DNA of 64,000 nucleotides, taken from assembly GCA_037042915.1 (NCBI GenBank), contig CM073200.1, positions 1,550,001 through 1,614,000 on the forward strand, written 5' to 3'. This document shows, in pieces, positions 10,741 through 20,500 of the stretch (within the stretch, counting starts at the first letter, position 1; each line of letters starts with the position of its first letter). Both the position numbers and the translations under genes were made by a program. The notes beneath the pieces are model-generated. The model saw only the letters and a list, made by a program, of their open reading frames with translations. It was not told where the DNA came from and made no database searches. The DNA is from Auricularia sp. M13. Its lineage: Eukaryota; Basidiomycota; Agaricomycetes; Auriculariales; Auriculariaceae.

Positions 10741-11410
10741 GAAGGAAGACAGGGCGAGCAAGTGACCACGTACCGTATGATGGCGCAAGCGACGCAGCTC
10801 CGGCAGCCTTGCAAGATACTTGAGCAGCGGCTGGTTGTTGACGGGCTTGCCCTGGGCCGTCAGCCCTTCCTGTCTCAATTTGATATCCATTGGTACATAC
10901 CTGCATCCTGCACGCGTCAGCAATAGGTACCGGGAAATAGTGGAAGTACATGCACAGTTGATAGCATAGGTCGAGTCGGTCTTGATGAGCAACTGCTTCC
11001 CGCCGTACGGCGTCTCCTCCAATGCTCAAATAATAGCCTATAAGCGCGTCAAGAAGTAGTTCAGCACCACCAGTAGAGCCAAGAACACGTACCAGCAGCT
11101 CACACCGGTTATTCGACTGCTCGCCGGGACACCGCTCGCTCAACCGTCTTTCCTCATCCTCGCCGCTCCAGACACCAATTCCAGCGAGGGCCAAGACCCC
11201 TTGCCGTCATTCGAGCAGGCGCCGTCGGTGTACAACACGTCGCACAGATGCTCCTCTTCGGGCGGCACAGGCGGGTTCGGCGGTGTTGTTTTCCTTCTTT
11301 TTATTCGTTTGGCGATTGGCCAGTCCGGGTAGCGCTGTTTGGCGGCAAGTTGTGGGTGTGCTCGGTGTCGAGCGTGTGATTGGCATGAAGAGTCGGACGA
11401 GGGTGATCGA
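10741..11410 (-). pseudogene. RNase H gene copy 2, degenerate
   Basis: Read on the minus strand, this matches the near-intact RNase H gene at 17510. The VLYTDGACSNDGKG block is followed by a frameshift, then GIGVWSGEDEERRLSERCPGEQSNNRCELL in another frame. Next comes an exon with ETPYGGKQLLIKTDSTYAI whose Arg codon upstream has become TGA, then LTAQGKPV and LRRLRHHT. Similarity stops inside the intron that begins GTACGT, so the exon with catalytic His and Asp is missing. Frameshift, nonsense codon and 3' truncation make this a pseudogene. Repeat copy R4 lies upstream of it in the usual orientation. Confidence 0.8.
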
Positions 11411-11499
11411 GGTGGTACTTCAATGAAATACTGTAGAGTCAACCACTGTTAGCAGCCAACCAGTCACTTGCTCTGGAAATACCAGGTGCAGTAATTACT

Positions 11500-11610
11500 G
11501 GGCGGGTCAGATTACCAGCGCTGCACAACGGCGCGCTACCTGCGTTCGATTATGCACGTGGCGGTCATGAGCGGAGAAAGCACGGTTGGCTCGGCTGTTT
11601 CCGCTACAGT
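11500..11610 (-). repeat. Dispersed repeat R, copy R4
   Basis: On the plus strand it reads AGCGGAGA (11570-11577), then CACGGTT and GCTGTTTCCGCT; the inverted partner carries one change. GCACGTGGC and CGCTGCACAACGGCG flank it. Similarity with the R6 region continues outward to about 11790, including AAGGCGTTATC and GAGTACCTTTC. Confidence 0.65.
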
Positions 11611-12430
11611 TTTCTTGCGCTTGCTGTTGCCAACCTGTCGCGTCAGCGCGTGCTCGCCGGCGTCGAAAGGTACTCACGTTTTGATATCAGCGAGCGAGAT
11701 GCGTAGTGATAACGCCTTGGCTCCAGGACTACATCGTCACCTCCACATCGCATGTCCAGCTGCGATCCCGCGAGGCGCCAGTGCTTGACAGATTCGCGAG
11801 TCGCGACCTTGCGACCCTGCATATCCTCCTCTCCCTGCTGCCGATTTACCTAAATAAATCTGGCGTGACGACGCCCGAGCCGCCGCCGATCCTCTCATGC
11901 AGCGTCAAGCAGCCCACGTTGCGCGCAATCAGCTACACAGCGCGTCCGCCCGCTCGCCGGTTCAAGGACGCGCTGTAAGTAGTGGCCTGCTTTAAGGAGA
12001 CTAGCGCAATCAGGGCTGCTCTGCTTTCTGCGGCCGGACGCATGGGCTACTTCTCACCGCAGAGCGGTGCACACCAGTGGCTGGTGCGCGACACGACGTT
12101 GTCCGTGCATGGGGCGGCGCAGTGCTACTCAGCTTCGCGCAGCTCGCGTGCAACCGGAGCTGCATTCAGGCACGCAAATCGACGTAGGACCCGGTCTTGG
12201 TGCGCCGCCTCCCTCGCCCGTTCGGGTGGATGGAAGGGCCGACAGCTCGATTCAATGCTGGGCGACGTCTCCCTCGGCAGCTAACAGTGAGCACCATCTC
12301 TGCTTCTCGTCGAACCGTGCGCGCCCGTTCCTATACGACGAAGCGTCGTCTGACTCTGCGCAGTCGCGCCGTTTTCACATCACAGATCACGAACGCCGTT
12401 GTCGGGACAGGGCAGTAAGACGTCGGCGCC
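11610..12430. other. Intergenic; one unexplained open frame
   Basis: Most of the first 180 bases are upstream homology shared with 17100-17260. A plus-strand open frame (11706-11978) runs into a perfect GTAAGT donor-like site at 11976 and encodes LATLHILLSLLPIYLNKSGV. It could be an exon of an unknown gene or chance. I found no convincing continuation or homologue, so no gene is called. From about 12430 the DNA is the 3' flank of the cyanovirin-N gene. Confidence 0.35.
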
Positions 12431-12505
12431 GAGGACGCATATATTTGACTAGGCGCGGTGGCTACAAAGGTGCACTAGGACTCGGCTTCTCGCTCTGGCT
12501 GTCGC

Positions 12506-12982
12506 TCACGGGCAGACCATCAGGCCGTCGTTGTTGCCGATGCAGCTGTCTACAGTGGTTGTCAGGCTTCAGGTTCGCGGACGAGATGAGAACGAGAACG
12601 CACTCAAGTCGAACGACGTAGTGTCCGTGCCGCCGTTGGTGCGCGTGCAGGTGCACTTGAGGACCGTGCCGCTGAGCGAGCAGCCGCTGCAGCTGTTCAT
12701 CGCGTTTCCGCTGCACCATACCAACATCACCGTCAGCACGAAAAGAAGATATCGACGCCGCACCCACTTGAACTGGCACCCCAGCACGCCGTTGTTGTTC
12801 CCGAGGCAGCTGTTGAGTCCGAGGACGACGTTGCCGTTGTTCCCGCCGCCCTCGTTGAGGCACGTCGCGGCGATGCCGAGCCTGGTGCCCGAGCCGGTGA
12901 GGTGGATGTTGCTGCATGTGAGGGCGAAGCCTGAGCCGAGCGCGCCGGAGACGAGCGCGAGGAAGATGACGGTGAGCTTCAT
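12506..12982 (-). CDS. Cyanovirin-N homologue (CVNH lectin)
   Basis: A predicted 121-residue secreted lectin of the cyanovirin-N homologue family. CVNH proteins are two-repeat beta proteins that usually bind mannose-type glycans. Three exons are inferred: GTGGGT...GTGCAG of 57 nt after GCQF, and GTGCGT...CTGTAG of 54 nt after SFDL; the total is an exact multiple of three. A signal peptide (MKLTVIFLALVSGALGSG) precedes repeat 1 (FALTCSNIHLTGSG ... LGLNSCLGNNNGVLG) and repeat 2 (GNAMNSCSGCSLSGTVLKC ... DLNSCIGNNDGL). Both repeats keep the diagnostic LNSC.GN..G block that closes each half-domain. A signal peptide is unusual for fungal CVNHs and suggests export. A broken inverted copy lies at 5650-6030. 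Confidence 0.9.
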
Positions 12983-13053
12983 TGCTGTTCTGCTGTTGTA
13001 GTGGCTGTAGCTGAATTGTTTCCAGTGAGGGAACCAGCTCTGAAGTGAGTGGG

Positions 13054-13061
13054 TTTTTATA
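13054..13061 (-). promoter_or_regulatory. TATA box of CVNH gene
   Basis: TATAAAAA on the minus strand lies about 72 bp upstream of the start codon at 12982, followed by CCCACTCACTTC. Confidence 0.6.
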
Positions 13062-13089
13062 CTCGGAGATTTTGGCTGTGGCAGGGTTC

Positions 13090-14140
13090 TGCACATCAAA
13101 GTCGATGTATGAACTCGAATATCTCGCGGCCATGCGAGGCCGTCCAGCAGACTCTCAGCTTCATCGCGGGATCGAATGCATGCGGTTTTGCTAGTTTGTG
13201 TACAGTCCGCTGCATTTGATGTCGAATGCGAATCCCGGGGGCCAGCTGCGCGGGGGATCCTAGCCCGAAGAACGAGGATCTGCAGGGGTGCCAAGCCAAA
13301 CATCCTAACGCAATTTCTTATGCTGGCTAGAATAAAACTGCAGTGGTTTCCTGAGTATTGTTGAATACTTGAAGCTTCCCGTTGCAGGTGGCCCTCAGAG
13401 GAGTGCAGTGCCCAATACCATATTCCTCACGAGTTGGCTGGCATCCGTTTATGTTCCTCCGAGGCCAACACCAAGCACTCAATAGTCAATGCCAAGCTGT
13501 ATGATCTAGCCATCAACGTTCAACCTGCTAGACTGCGGGATGCACTGTAAATGCCTATTCGCCGGCACAGCATATGTCCTCGGAGACTCGGAGCTGAGCT
13601 CTGAATTCGACGTGAGAACAGGAATGCGTTTACGGGACGTGAGCGCTAGCTTTCTCATCGTCTAGACCTTCAAAAAAGGGGTCTCCAATATCGCCAGAGG
13701 TCATATGAGAACTGCGCCGCGGCGTGTTCACGCCGAGATGAGAAGAAGAGGAATGTCAGCCGCAGTGTGAGAGAAACGTGCAACCAGCTTCCGGCCAAAG
13801 GAGCTGATAATTGAACGAATCTGAGACAGCGCAGGAGCTACAGGAGGCACTAATACAGCGGCAGAGTTGGCCGGTCGCATACTGAACCTGCGGAGGAGCA
13901 CACCCGATGATGTGGCGGGTAAGTCGGGAAGGAAGGAAGGACAGGCGACGGATCGGTTTGAACAGCATGGGTGCCGCGCTGAAATGGCATACGGGAAAGC
14001 ATGCGGCGGCAAGTCGACCGTCGCATACGGCGTAGCTTTCATCGTGCGCGAAGCCTCAGAGGAGTATGAGCAGATCTCCGACAGCGCCTCATTTACGTCG
14101 CGCCAACTGTAGAGTAAGCTGCCACTGGCAGTTCAACGCA
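13090..14140. other. Intergenic stretch without a recognised gene
   Basis: Open frames of up to about 100 codons exist on both strands, but none shows a recognisable domain, a signal peptide or convincing splice continuity. Base composition is less GC-rich than in the flanking genes. Confidence 0.4.
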
Positions 14141-14262
14141 ACTAAGAGTACCTGCGCTGTGCAACGGTGTGGATAGCGCTCCGCCTGCGTTTGATTCAAG
14201 CACGTGAGCCGGGAGGTAGCGGAGAAAGCACGGTTCGTTCGGCTATCTCCGCCACCGCGTGG
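14141..14262 (-). repeat. Dispersed repeat R, copy R5
   Basis: The plus strand begins CTAAGAGTACC and ends with AGCGGAGA (14218-14225) and TCTCCGC near 14246. It is the exact inverted counterpart of R1 and marks the inner end of the right duplication arm. Confidence 0.7.
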
Positions 14263-14599
14263 AACTTTTTCTTGCGCTTGCTTTTCCAACCTGTCGCGTT
14301 CCGCGCGCGCTCGCCATAGTCAGAGTAGTGCATCTATAAAGTATGTATCCGTGCAGTTGCGCTATTATTAGGCTTAATGCGTCAGCTCCCAGACTCCATC
14401 GTCACGTTCCGATCGTCTGTTGCAGCTGCAATTCTGCGATTCGCATTGAAGATACATGCCACCTAATCTCCCCGGCATGACGACGCCTGAGCTTTGAGTC
14501 ATACCCATGCCGACGACGCGTCTGCCTGCTGCAGGATAAGAATAGCTGAATTGTTGATATCCTTATCAGCACGTCAAACAACGCTTGATTTCAGAAAGC

Positions 14600-14606
14600 T
14601 ATAAAG
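14600..14606 (+). promoter_or_regulatory. TATA box of hydrolase copy B
   Basis: TATAAAG, followed by GCGTACGCGTACG, lies 53 bp upstream of the chosen ATG at 14659. It is conserved with copy A. Confidence 0.6.
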
Positions 14607-14658
14607 CGTACGCGTACGATTCCTCGCTGAAATATTGGCTACCGACCCAGTCCTTAAT

Positions 14659-15879
14659 ATGCTCTCCCTTCTTGTTATTGCGCTACTGACGACCTGGGCC
14701 AGTGTGTCGGCGCGTTGCGTGCAGACCCTCGTGCCGCTACGTCTTTCAGCCACCAACTTCGACCTCGACGACCCGAATGGCCCAAATTTCAACAGCACTT
14801 ACCCCGTCTCCGGGACGTTCAAAATCGACGCGACGTATTGCCCGCCCACAGCGGCAGGGACGCACGCCAACACGCTCCTTATCTCCCTGCCCGGCGCAAC
14901 GTACGGCCCGCTGTACTGGGACTTCGGCTTCGAGCCCGAGACCTACAGCTTCGTGCGGTACGCTAACGCGCGCGGGTATGCCACTCTTAATGTCGCGCGT
15001 ATCGGTTCGTTTGCAGTTCTCTATTCCTCCCAGCTTGAACGTGCACCTAACGCGATGCTTGCAGGTTCAGGATTGAGCGACCACCCTGACCCGCTGGAGG
15101 TGCTCCAGACTCCGCTGCAGATATCCGCAGTGATTGAGATTGTGCGTCTCGCGCGCGCAGGCTCTCTAGGCCTTCGAGCGGGCAAACCTCTCAAGATCGT
15201 CGGCCTGGGACATTCCTTATCCAGCGCCATTCTGAACGGCGTGATGATCCTAGCTCCGAACGTGCTGGACGGCGTCGTGCTTACAGGCGTGAGCTCATCT
15301 CTCTCCATCTACCTATCTGGTTGAAGCTCACCGCAAATACCGACAGTACGCACACTCAAACACGACGGACCTTCCCCCCGTCAACCTCTTCCCCGCCGCC
15401 AACTCCCTAGGAATCCCGCGCTTTGCCGACCTCCCAGACGGCTACATCACGACGCCAAATGGCAGCGACAGCAGGGCGGCGTTGTACGGGCCCGCAGGCA
15501 CGTACGACCCCGCAGTAGTGGAATTCGACGAGGCGCACAAGGACCTCGTCTCTATCGGCGAGTTCACGACGTATCCGCTCTTTCAGCGCTCTGCACCGCT
15601 GTTCCGCGGACATGTACTAGCTGCGAATGGGGCGTATGATTTTTCTGCGTGCGAGGATGCGACGTGTGAGAGTCTTGGAGAGGAGGGGAAGGCGTATCCG
15701 GCTGCGAAGACGTTCGAAGCCGGTGAGTCCTTCTTGAACGCCGTGAGTTGAAGGGCTGGTTTCTGATCGTGTTTCGTCTAGTCGTTGTGCCGGACTCGGG
15801 GCACGACCTCAACTTGCACCTCATCGCACCTCAATTTTTTGACACCGTCATTTCTTGGCTAGGGCGCCATGACTTTTGA
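14659..15879 (+). CDS. Secreted alpha/beta-hydrolase, copy B
   Basis: A 347-residue serine hydrolase with signal peptide MLSLLVIALLTTWASVS. Exons 14659-15004, 15065-15288, 15347-15722 and 15782-15879 join in frame with GT-AG introns of about 58-60 nt. The triad is Ser166 (GLGHSLSS), Asp288 (NGAYDFS) and His323 (DSGHDLN). An upstream in-frame ATG at 14635 exists, but the equivalent is absent from copy A, so 14659 is preferred. Relative to copy A it has DPNGPNFNST instead of DPSFNST, plus scattered substitutions, many of them silent or conservative. That pattern suggests both copies stayed under constraint after duplication. Secretion and an ester-type substrate are inferences from fold and signal. 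Confidence 0.85.
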
Positions 15880-16339
15880 TATATATATTATAGTATGGTG
15901 CAGTAGACTGCTTGAAACAGGTGAAAGAGCAAATGATGTTCCTGACCAGTGACATGCCTCCCGCCTCAGTTGTACGAGGAATGTCGTCAACTGGGCAGTA
16001 TAAAACAAACCCGGCTGGGGATACAGAAGCGGCACACACGCCCTCAATGCTCGGCTTACCTTCTCAGTGATCTAAGACTGAATATCACACCGGTTAGCTC
16101 TCTTGCTGATTTTTCTGGTATTTACTCGGTCTCGCCCGGGCGTGCGCCCACTTGTGAGCAGCGACCGAGCTTCAAGCTTCAAGCTGGGAATACCAGGAGG
16201 CGTAAAGAGGAATCGACCATTTTCTCAATGATCAACGTCGCACACGACGATATATTCACGACCTAAAGGCACATGTACAGCGGCCACAACGCATAACCAC
16301 TACTGCACTGTACACGCGATCTCCGAGTCCGAGGCAAGT

Positions 16340-16570
16340 TCAGCCACTCTTCCAGACGAGGTAGAGGTACGTCTTCCCGCGCCCGCCATTGATGTCGCTC
16401 GTGATACCGCTGTAGCCCGGCGGCGGGCCCGGCACGCTCGAGCCCGTGCGGTACAGCTTGACCTCGGTGATGCCGCCGCCCGGCCCGTAGGTGGGGAAGA
16501 GGTAGCGGTAATCGCCTCCGGCGCCCGCGGCCAGGTCCTTGGCGCCGGGGATCGCGTTGTGCTGGTGCAC
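16340..16570 (-). pseudogene. Truncated copy of small secreted protein
   Basis: The last 75 codons of the gene at 2891-3480 recur here on the minus strand (from HQHNAIPGAKDLA to LVWKSG and stop). At 16570 the similarity stops within the exon and switches to LINE sequence. There is no signal peptide or first exon, so it is an inactive fragment. Confidence 0.85.
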
Positions 16571-16690
16571 GGTCTTTCTGAGCAGCTACCTTCTTCAGGG
16601 CGCTTTTTGCTTTCCTTGCTTCCAGTTTACTATGCTGTCAAGTGGGGCGAGAGATTGGCACCTGTGAAGTCGGAGCGCGCGGCTCTTGTC

Positions 16691-17250
16691 AATGGGCGGC
16701 CGTTTCAAGTTGCACTGAGAGCAACGCCGCGCCCTTCTTCGGCGGTAAGTAGACTAAGTAGTCTACAACGGCCTAGGCTTGCAAGCAGGTGAGCATATGC
16801 ATGTAGGTTCGAATCCGAGACTTGCGCTTACTCCAGCATCATCATTCGTAAAACGTTCCTTACTGTATTAGACTCCACATTGAGTTGACAGTGCCAGCGC
16901 AGGCGATGTCAAACTTCGTTGACGCCCCACCGTGACAACTCGCCGAAAGAAACGGGCACTGGCAGTTTCATTTGCGGCAGATCAGCCCTATGGCGCAGAT
17001 GAAAGAGATCCAGTGGCAGCAGAAATGAGATGGGTCGGCAGACACGGCCATCCTATCCTCTGAGTGAAGCTAAGAACAGAATGGAGTCTCAGTTGGGGAA
17101 TGCATCGCGGGATTGCAGCCGGCTGCCGGACATGCGATGTGGAAGGTGTCTTATATAAAGCCAAGGCGTTATCCCTACGCATTGCGCTCGGTGATATGAC
17201 AACGCGAGTACCTTTCGAAGCGCTGGCGCGACCGGTAAGTTGGAAAAGCA
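16691..17250. other. Intergenic, repeat-derived
   Basis: No gene is supported. The part 16884-17100 matches 2558-2798. The part 17100-17260 matches the reverse complement of about 11590-11790 and probably represents the 5' flank of the RNase H gene family. TATATAAAG near 17150 is a TATA-like sequence within it. Confidence 0.45.
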
Positions 17251-17269
17251 AGCGTATTGAAGAAAACTG

Positions 17270-17380
17270 TAGCGGAGATAGCCGGGCCAACCGTGCTTTC
17301 TCCGCTCACGACCGCCACGTGCATAATCGAACGCAAACGGCGCGCCATTCTACGCCGTCGTACAGCGCTGGTACTCGTAC
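17270..17380 (+). repeat. Dispersed repeat R, copy R6
   Basis: AGCGGAGA at 17271-17278 and TCTCCGCT at 17299-17306, then GCCACGTGC and a GGTACTCGTACC tail. It lies about 130 bp upstream of the near-intact RNase H start codon, which suggests that repeat R is the 5' region of this gene family. Confidence 0.7.
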
Positions 17381-17509
17381 CTGCATTGGATTTACAGTCC
17401 CTGGTATGTCCCGAGCCCAGTTGCTGGTCGACTACTAACCTTGATTTACGCTACAGTACTTCAGACACCTGAATTGCACCACAGCAGCACCTTGAGCACC
17501 CAACGCGCT

Positions 17510-20500
17510 ATGCCAGCCACACGCTCGACACCGAGCACGCCCACGGCTCGCCGCCAAACAGCGCGACCCGGGCCGTCCACGCGGCGCTCGACGACGCAAC
17601 CGCCACCATCGCCGGCGAACTCGAATAAGAAGGAAAATGACACGGCGGCATCGCCGTACCCGCCCGTGCCGCCCGAAGAGGAGCATCTCTGGGACGTCAT
17701 ATACACCGACGGCGCGTGCTCCAATAACGGCAAGGGTGTCTCGGCCGTTGCGGGTATTGGCGTCTGGAGCGCGCAGGACGAGAGCAGACGGTTGAGCGAG
17801 CGGTGTCCGGGCGAGCAGACGAATAATCGTGCTGAGCTTCTTGTGAGTTCATTTCTCTGCTCGAATTCTAGTTGCGCTGAATTGTTGACGCGTTTGTAGG
17901 CTATTATTCGCGCGCTGGAGGAGACGCCTTACGGCGGGAAGCAGCTGCTCATCAAGACCGACTCGACCTACGCCATAAGCTGTGCATATCTCCCCCTCGT
18001 TTTTGTTCCTGCGCTGAAGCTGACGATGCGCAGGCATGTACCAGTGGATATCGAACTGGGACCGGAAAGGCTGGCTGACGGCCCAAGGCAAGCCCGTGAA
18101 GAACCAGCCGCTGCTCAAGTACCTCGCGAGGCTGTTAGAGCTGCGTAGGCTGCGCCATCATACGGTACGTGCTCGTTTGCTCGTCCTTTCCTCCGTCTTG
18201 CCCTTCCCGCCTACGACGGCCAGCGCGGCGCATACTCTGCCTCCCGTCCTTCAGACGTCGCGATCGCGCGCAGGTCCCCTTGGCTCTTGTGAAAACTGAA
18301 CATCTCCGGCCCCCTTTTCCTTCGTTCTTCGTTCTTCGTATTATTCTCGCGCGCGTACCCATGCGCAGAGCGTACGGCATCGCAAGGTTGTCCGGGCCCG
18401 TCACAGTCATCTCCCTCGTGTTCGCTCCAAGCGCGCGTGCCGACGCTCTGCCGTGACCGACGCGCCACCGGGACCTGCTCGTCTGACGCCTGCTCGACCG
18501 TGCCGTCTGCTTATCCACTCGCTGGCGTTGTCGCAGGCGAGGCCCGACGCTAGTGGTGCAGTCGCATAGATGCTTTGCGCCGCCAGTGCATGAATCGCCC
18601 CCTCCCAACTCTCGGAGCGCTCCGGGCACGCCCTCGTGCAGCGAGAAATCTGCGCGGGCGTCCGTTCACTATCGCTCGCGTCCTCTCGCGCGCTCTGCCT
18701 TCCTCGCGCGCCCTCACTTTGACTGCTGCTGCGCCGGCCGCCTGACGCTCAATATCTTGCCCTTCCCGCCGCCGCCCGACTGGCTCGCCGGGCGTGCAGC
18801 TCCGCTCGGCCGTGCGGTCGTCGTCTACGCGCACACGCATAGACGAAGCGCCACGCCCGACTGCGCTGGTGATCCATGGCATGCCGAGTCCGGCCATGTT
18901 GCTTTGCGTTGCATCGACGCCGCAGGCGCACGGTAGCATTCGACCCTGCGCTGTCTGCGAATGCGCGCGTGAGAGTGCATGCCGAGCGTCGCGTTTGACC
19001 GGCAAGAAATCTGCGGGCGCGTCGTTCGCATGCTCGTCCTCGCGGCGTAAAGCGTCGGTTCTCACTCTAAGTGTGCGTGGCCTGCGCCGTGCCCGTCCTG
19101 GCCGCCTCGTACCCTGCTGGCTGTTCGGTCGCCGCTTGTCTTTCCAGGACTGGAGCGCACGTGTCTTCGACTCGCGTCGGTGCCTGTACGAGGGGTGTCT
19201 CCGGCCCCGTCGTGCACGCCCTTCTTCTCTGTCCGGCAGCACAGCACCGTGACCTGAGAACGCCCCGTCGTCATCAGACACATCCTCCGTGCGAGCCGCC
19301 CTTCTTCCCCGTCTTTCTCGCTGCCTACACTCCTTCGCGCGCGCGAGTCCTCTGCACTTTGCTTTCGCGCGCTGTCCAGAGAAGAGTAGAATGCGTGTCC
19401 CGGCTCCTTGCGCGCGTCGTCGCGCGAGCTCCACCGAGGCGTCGACTGGTCTAGTCGCTCTCTCTGAGAAGTCGTCCCACTCGCTGCGAGAACGGCCGCA
19501 CGCGCGACGCGGTGACGGGCACGGCGCAACCTCGTCCGCACTTGCGCGTCTCCGCCGTCTTACCGCGCCGCGCCCTCCATCCGTCGTTCTTTCTGGCGCG
19601 TGACGTGCACATCATACCCAGGCGCCCAGAGCGCGCACTCCGTCGCGCTGAGGATCTACGCGTTGGAGCACGATCCATGTACAGTACTCAATGCTGCGCT
19701 TGAGTGCGGCGGGTGCGCCAGAACATGTCCGTATCTGTGACACGGTCTGCGGGTGTCGAGGTCGGGCGCTGGGCGCTGAATGCTGAACGGCCGGACTGGG
19801 GATTGCACGTGTGCAGCCGGCGGCGTCCGCTACGCGTGTGCCGGTGCTGTCTGCTACCCGTGCGGCGGCGCCGTCTACTGCGCGCGTCAATGCCGTCCGC
19901 TACGCACGCGCCGGCGTCGTCCATTGCGCGTGCGCGGTGCCGTCCATTGCGCGCGCGCCGGTACCGTCCATTTCGCGCGCCGGTGCCGTCTGCTACGCGT
20001 GCGGCGGCGCCGTCCGCTGCGCGAGCGCCAGCGTCATCCCCTACGCGCGCCGTTTCCCTCCGCTACGCGTGCGCTGGTGCCGTCCGCTGCGCGCGCGCCG
20101 GTGTCGTCTACTGCGCGCGGGGGCCCTCCACTGCGCGCGTCGGCGCCGTCCTCTACGCGTGCGCCGCCGCCGTCCACTGTGCGCGCGCCGGTGCCGTCCA
20201 TTGCGCGCGAGCCGACGCCGACCACTACCGCGCCGGTACCGTCCATTCCGCGCGCCGGTGCCGTCCACTACGCGCGCGCCGGCGCCCTCCACCGCGCGCG
20301 TGCCAGGGCCATGCATTGCGCGTGCGCCGGTGCCGTCCACTGCGCGCGGCAGTGCCGTCCCCTCCGCGCGCGCCGGCGCCGTCAACCACGCGTGCGCCGG
20401 CGCCGCCCACTACGCTTGCGCCGGTGCCGTCTGCTACGCGTGCGGCGGCGCCGTCTACTGCGCGCGCCGGTGCTGTCCCCTACGCGCGCCGGCGCCGTCA

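Larger units (their letters stand above)
14141..16569. repeat. Right arm of large inverted duplication
   Basis: Inverted counterpart of 3254-5650. It contains R5, the hydrolase promoter, hydrolase copy B and the last exon of the small secreted protein. Beyond 16570 a further 120 bp matches the LINE segment 2054-2172, with the intervening 1.1 kb deleted. Confidence 0.85.

Noticed and set aside
16755-16830. tRNA-like sequence with GGTTCGAATCC
   Set aside because: A perfect B-box-like motif and a weak A-box are present, but the T-stem and acceptor stem do not pair properly, so no tRNA is called.
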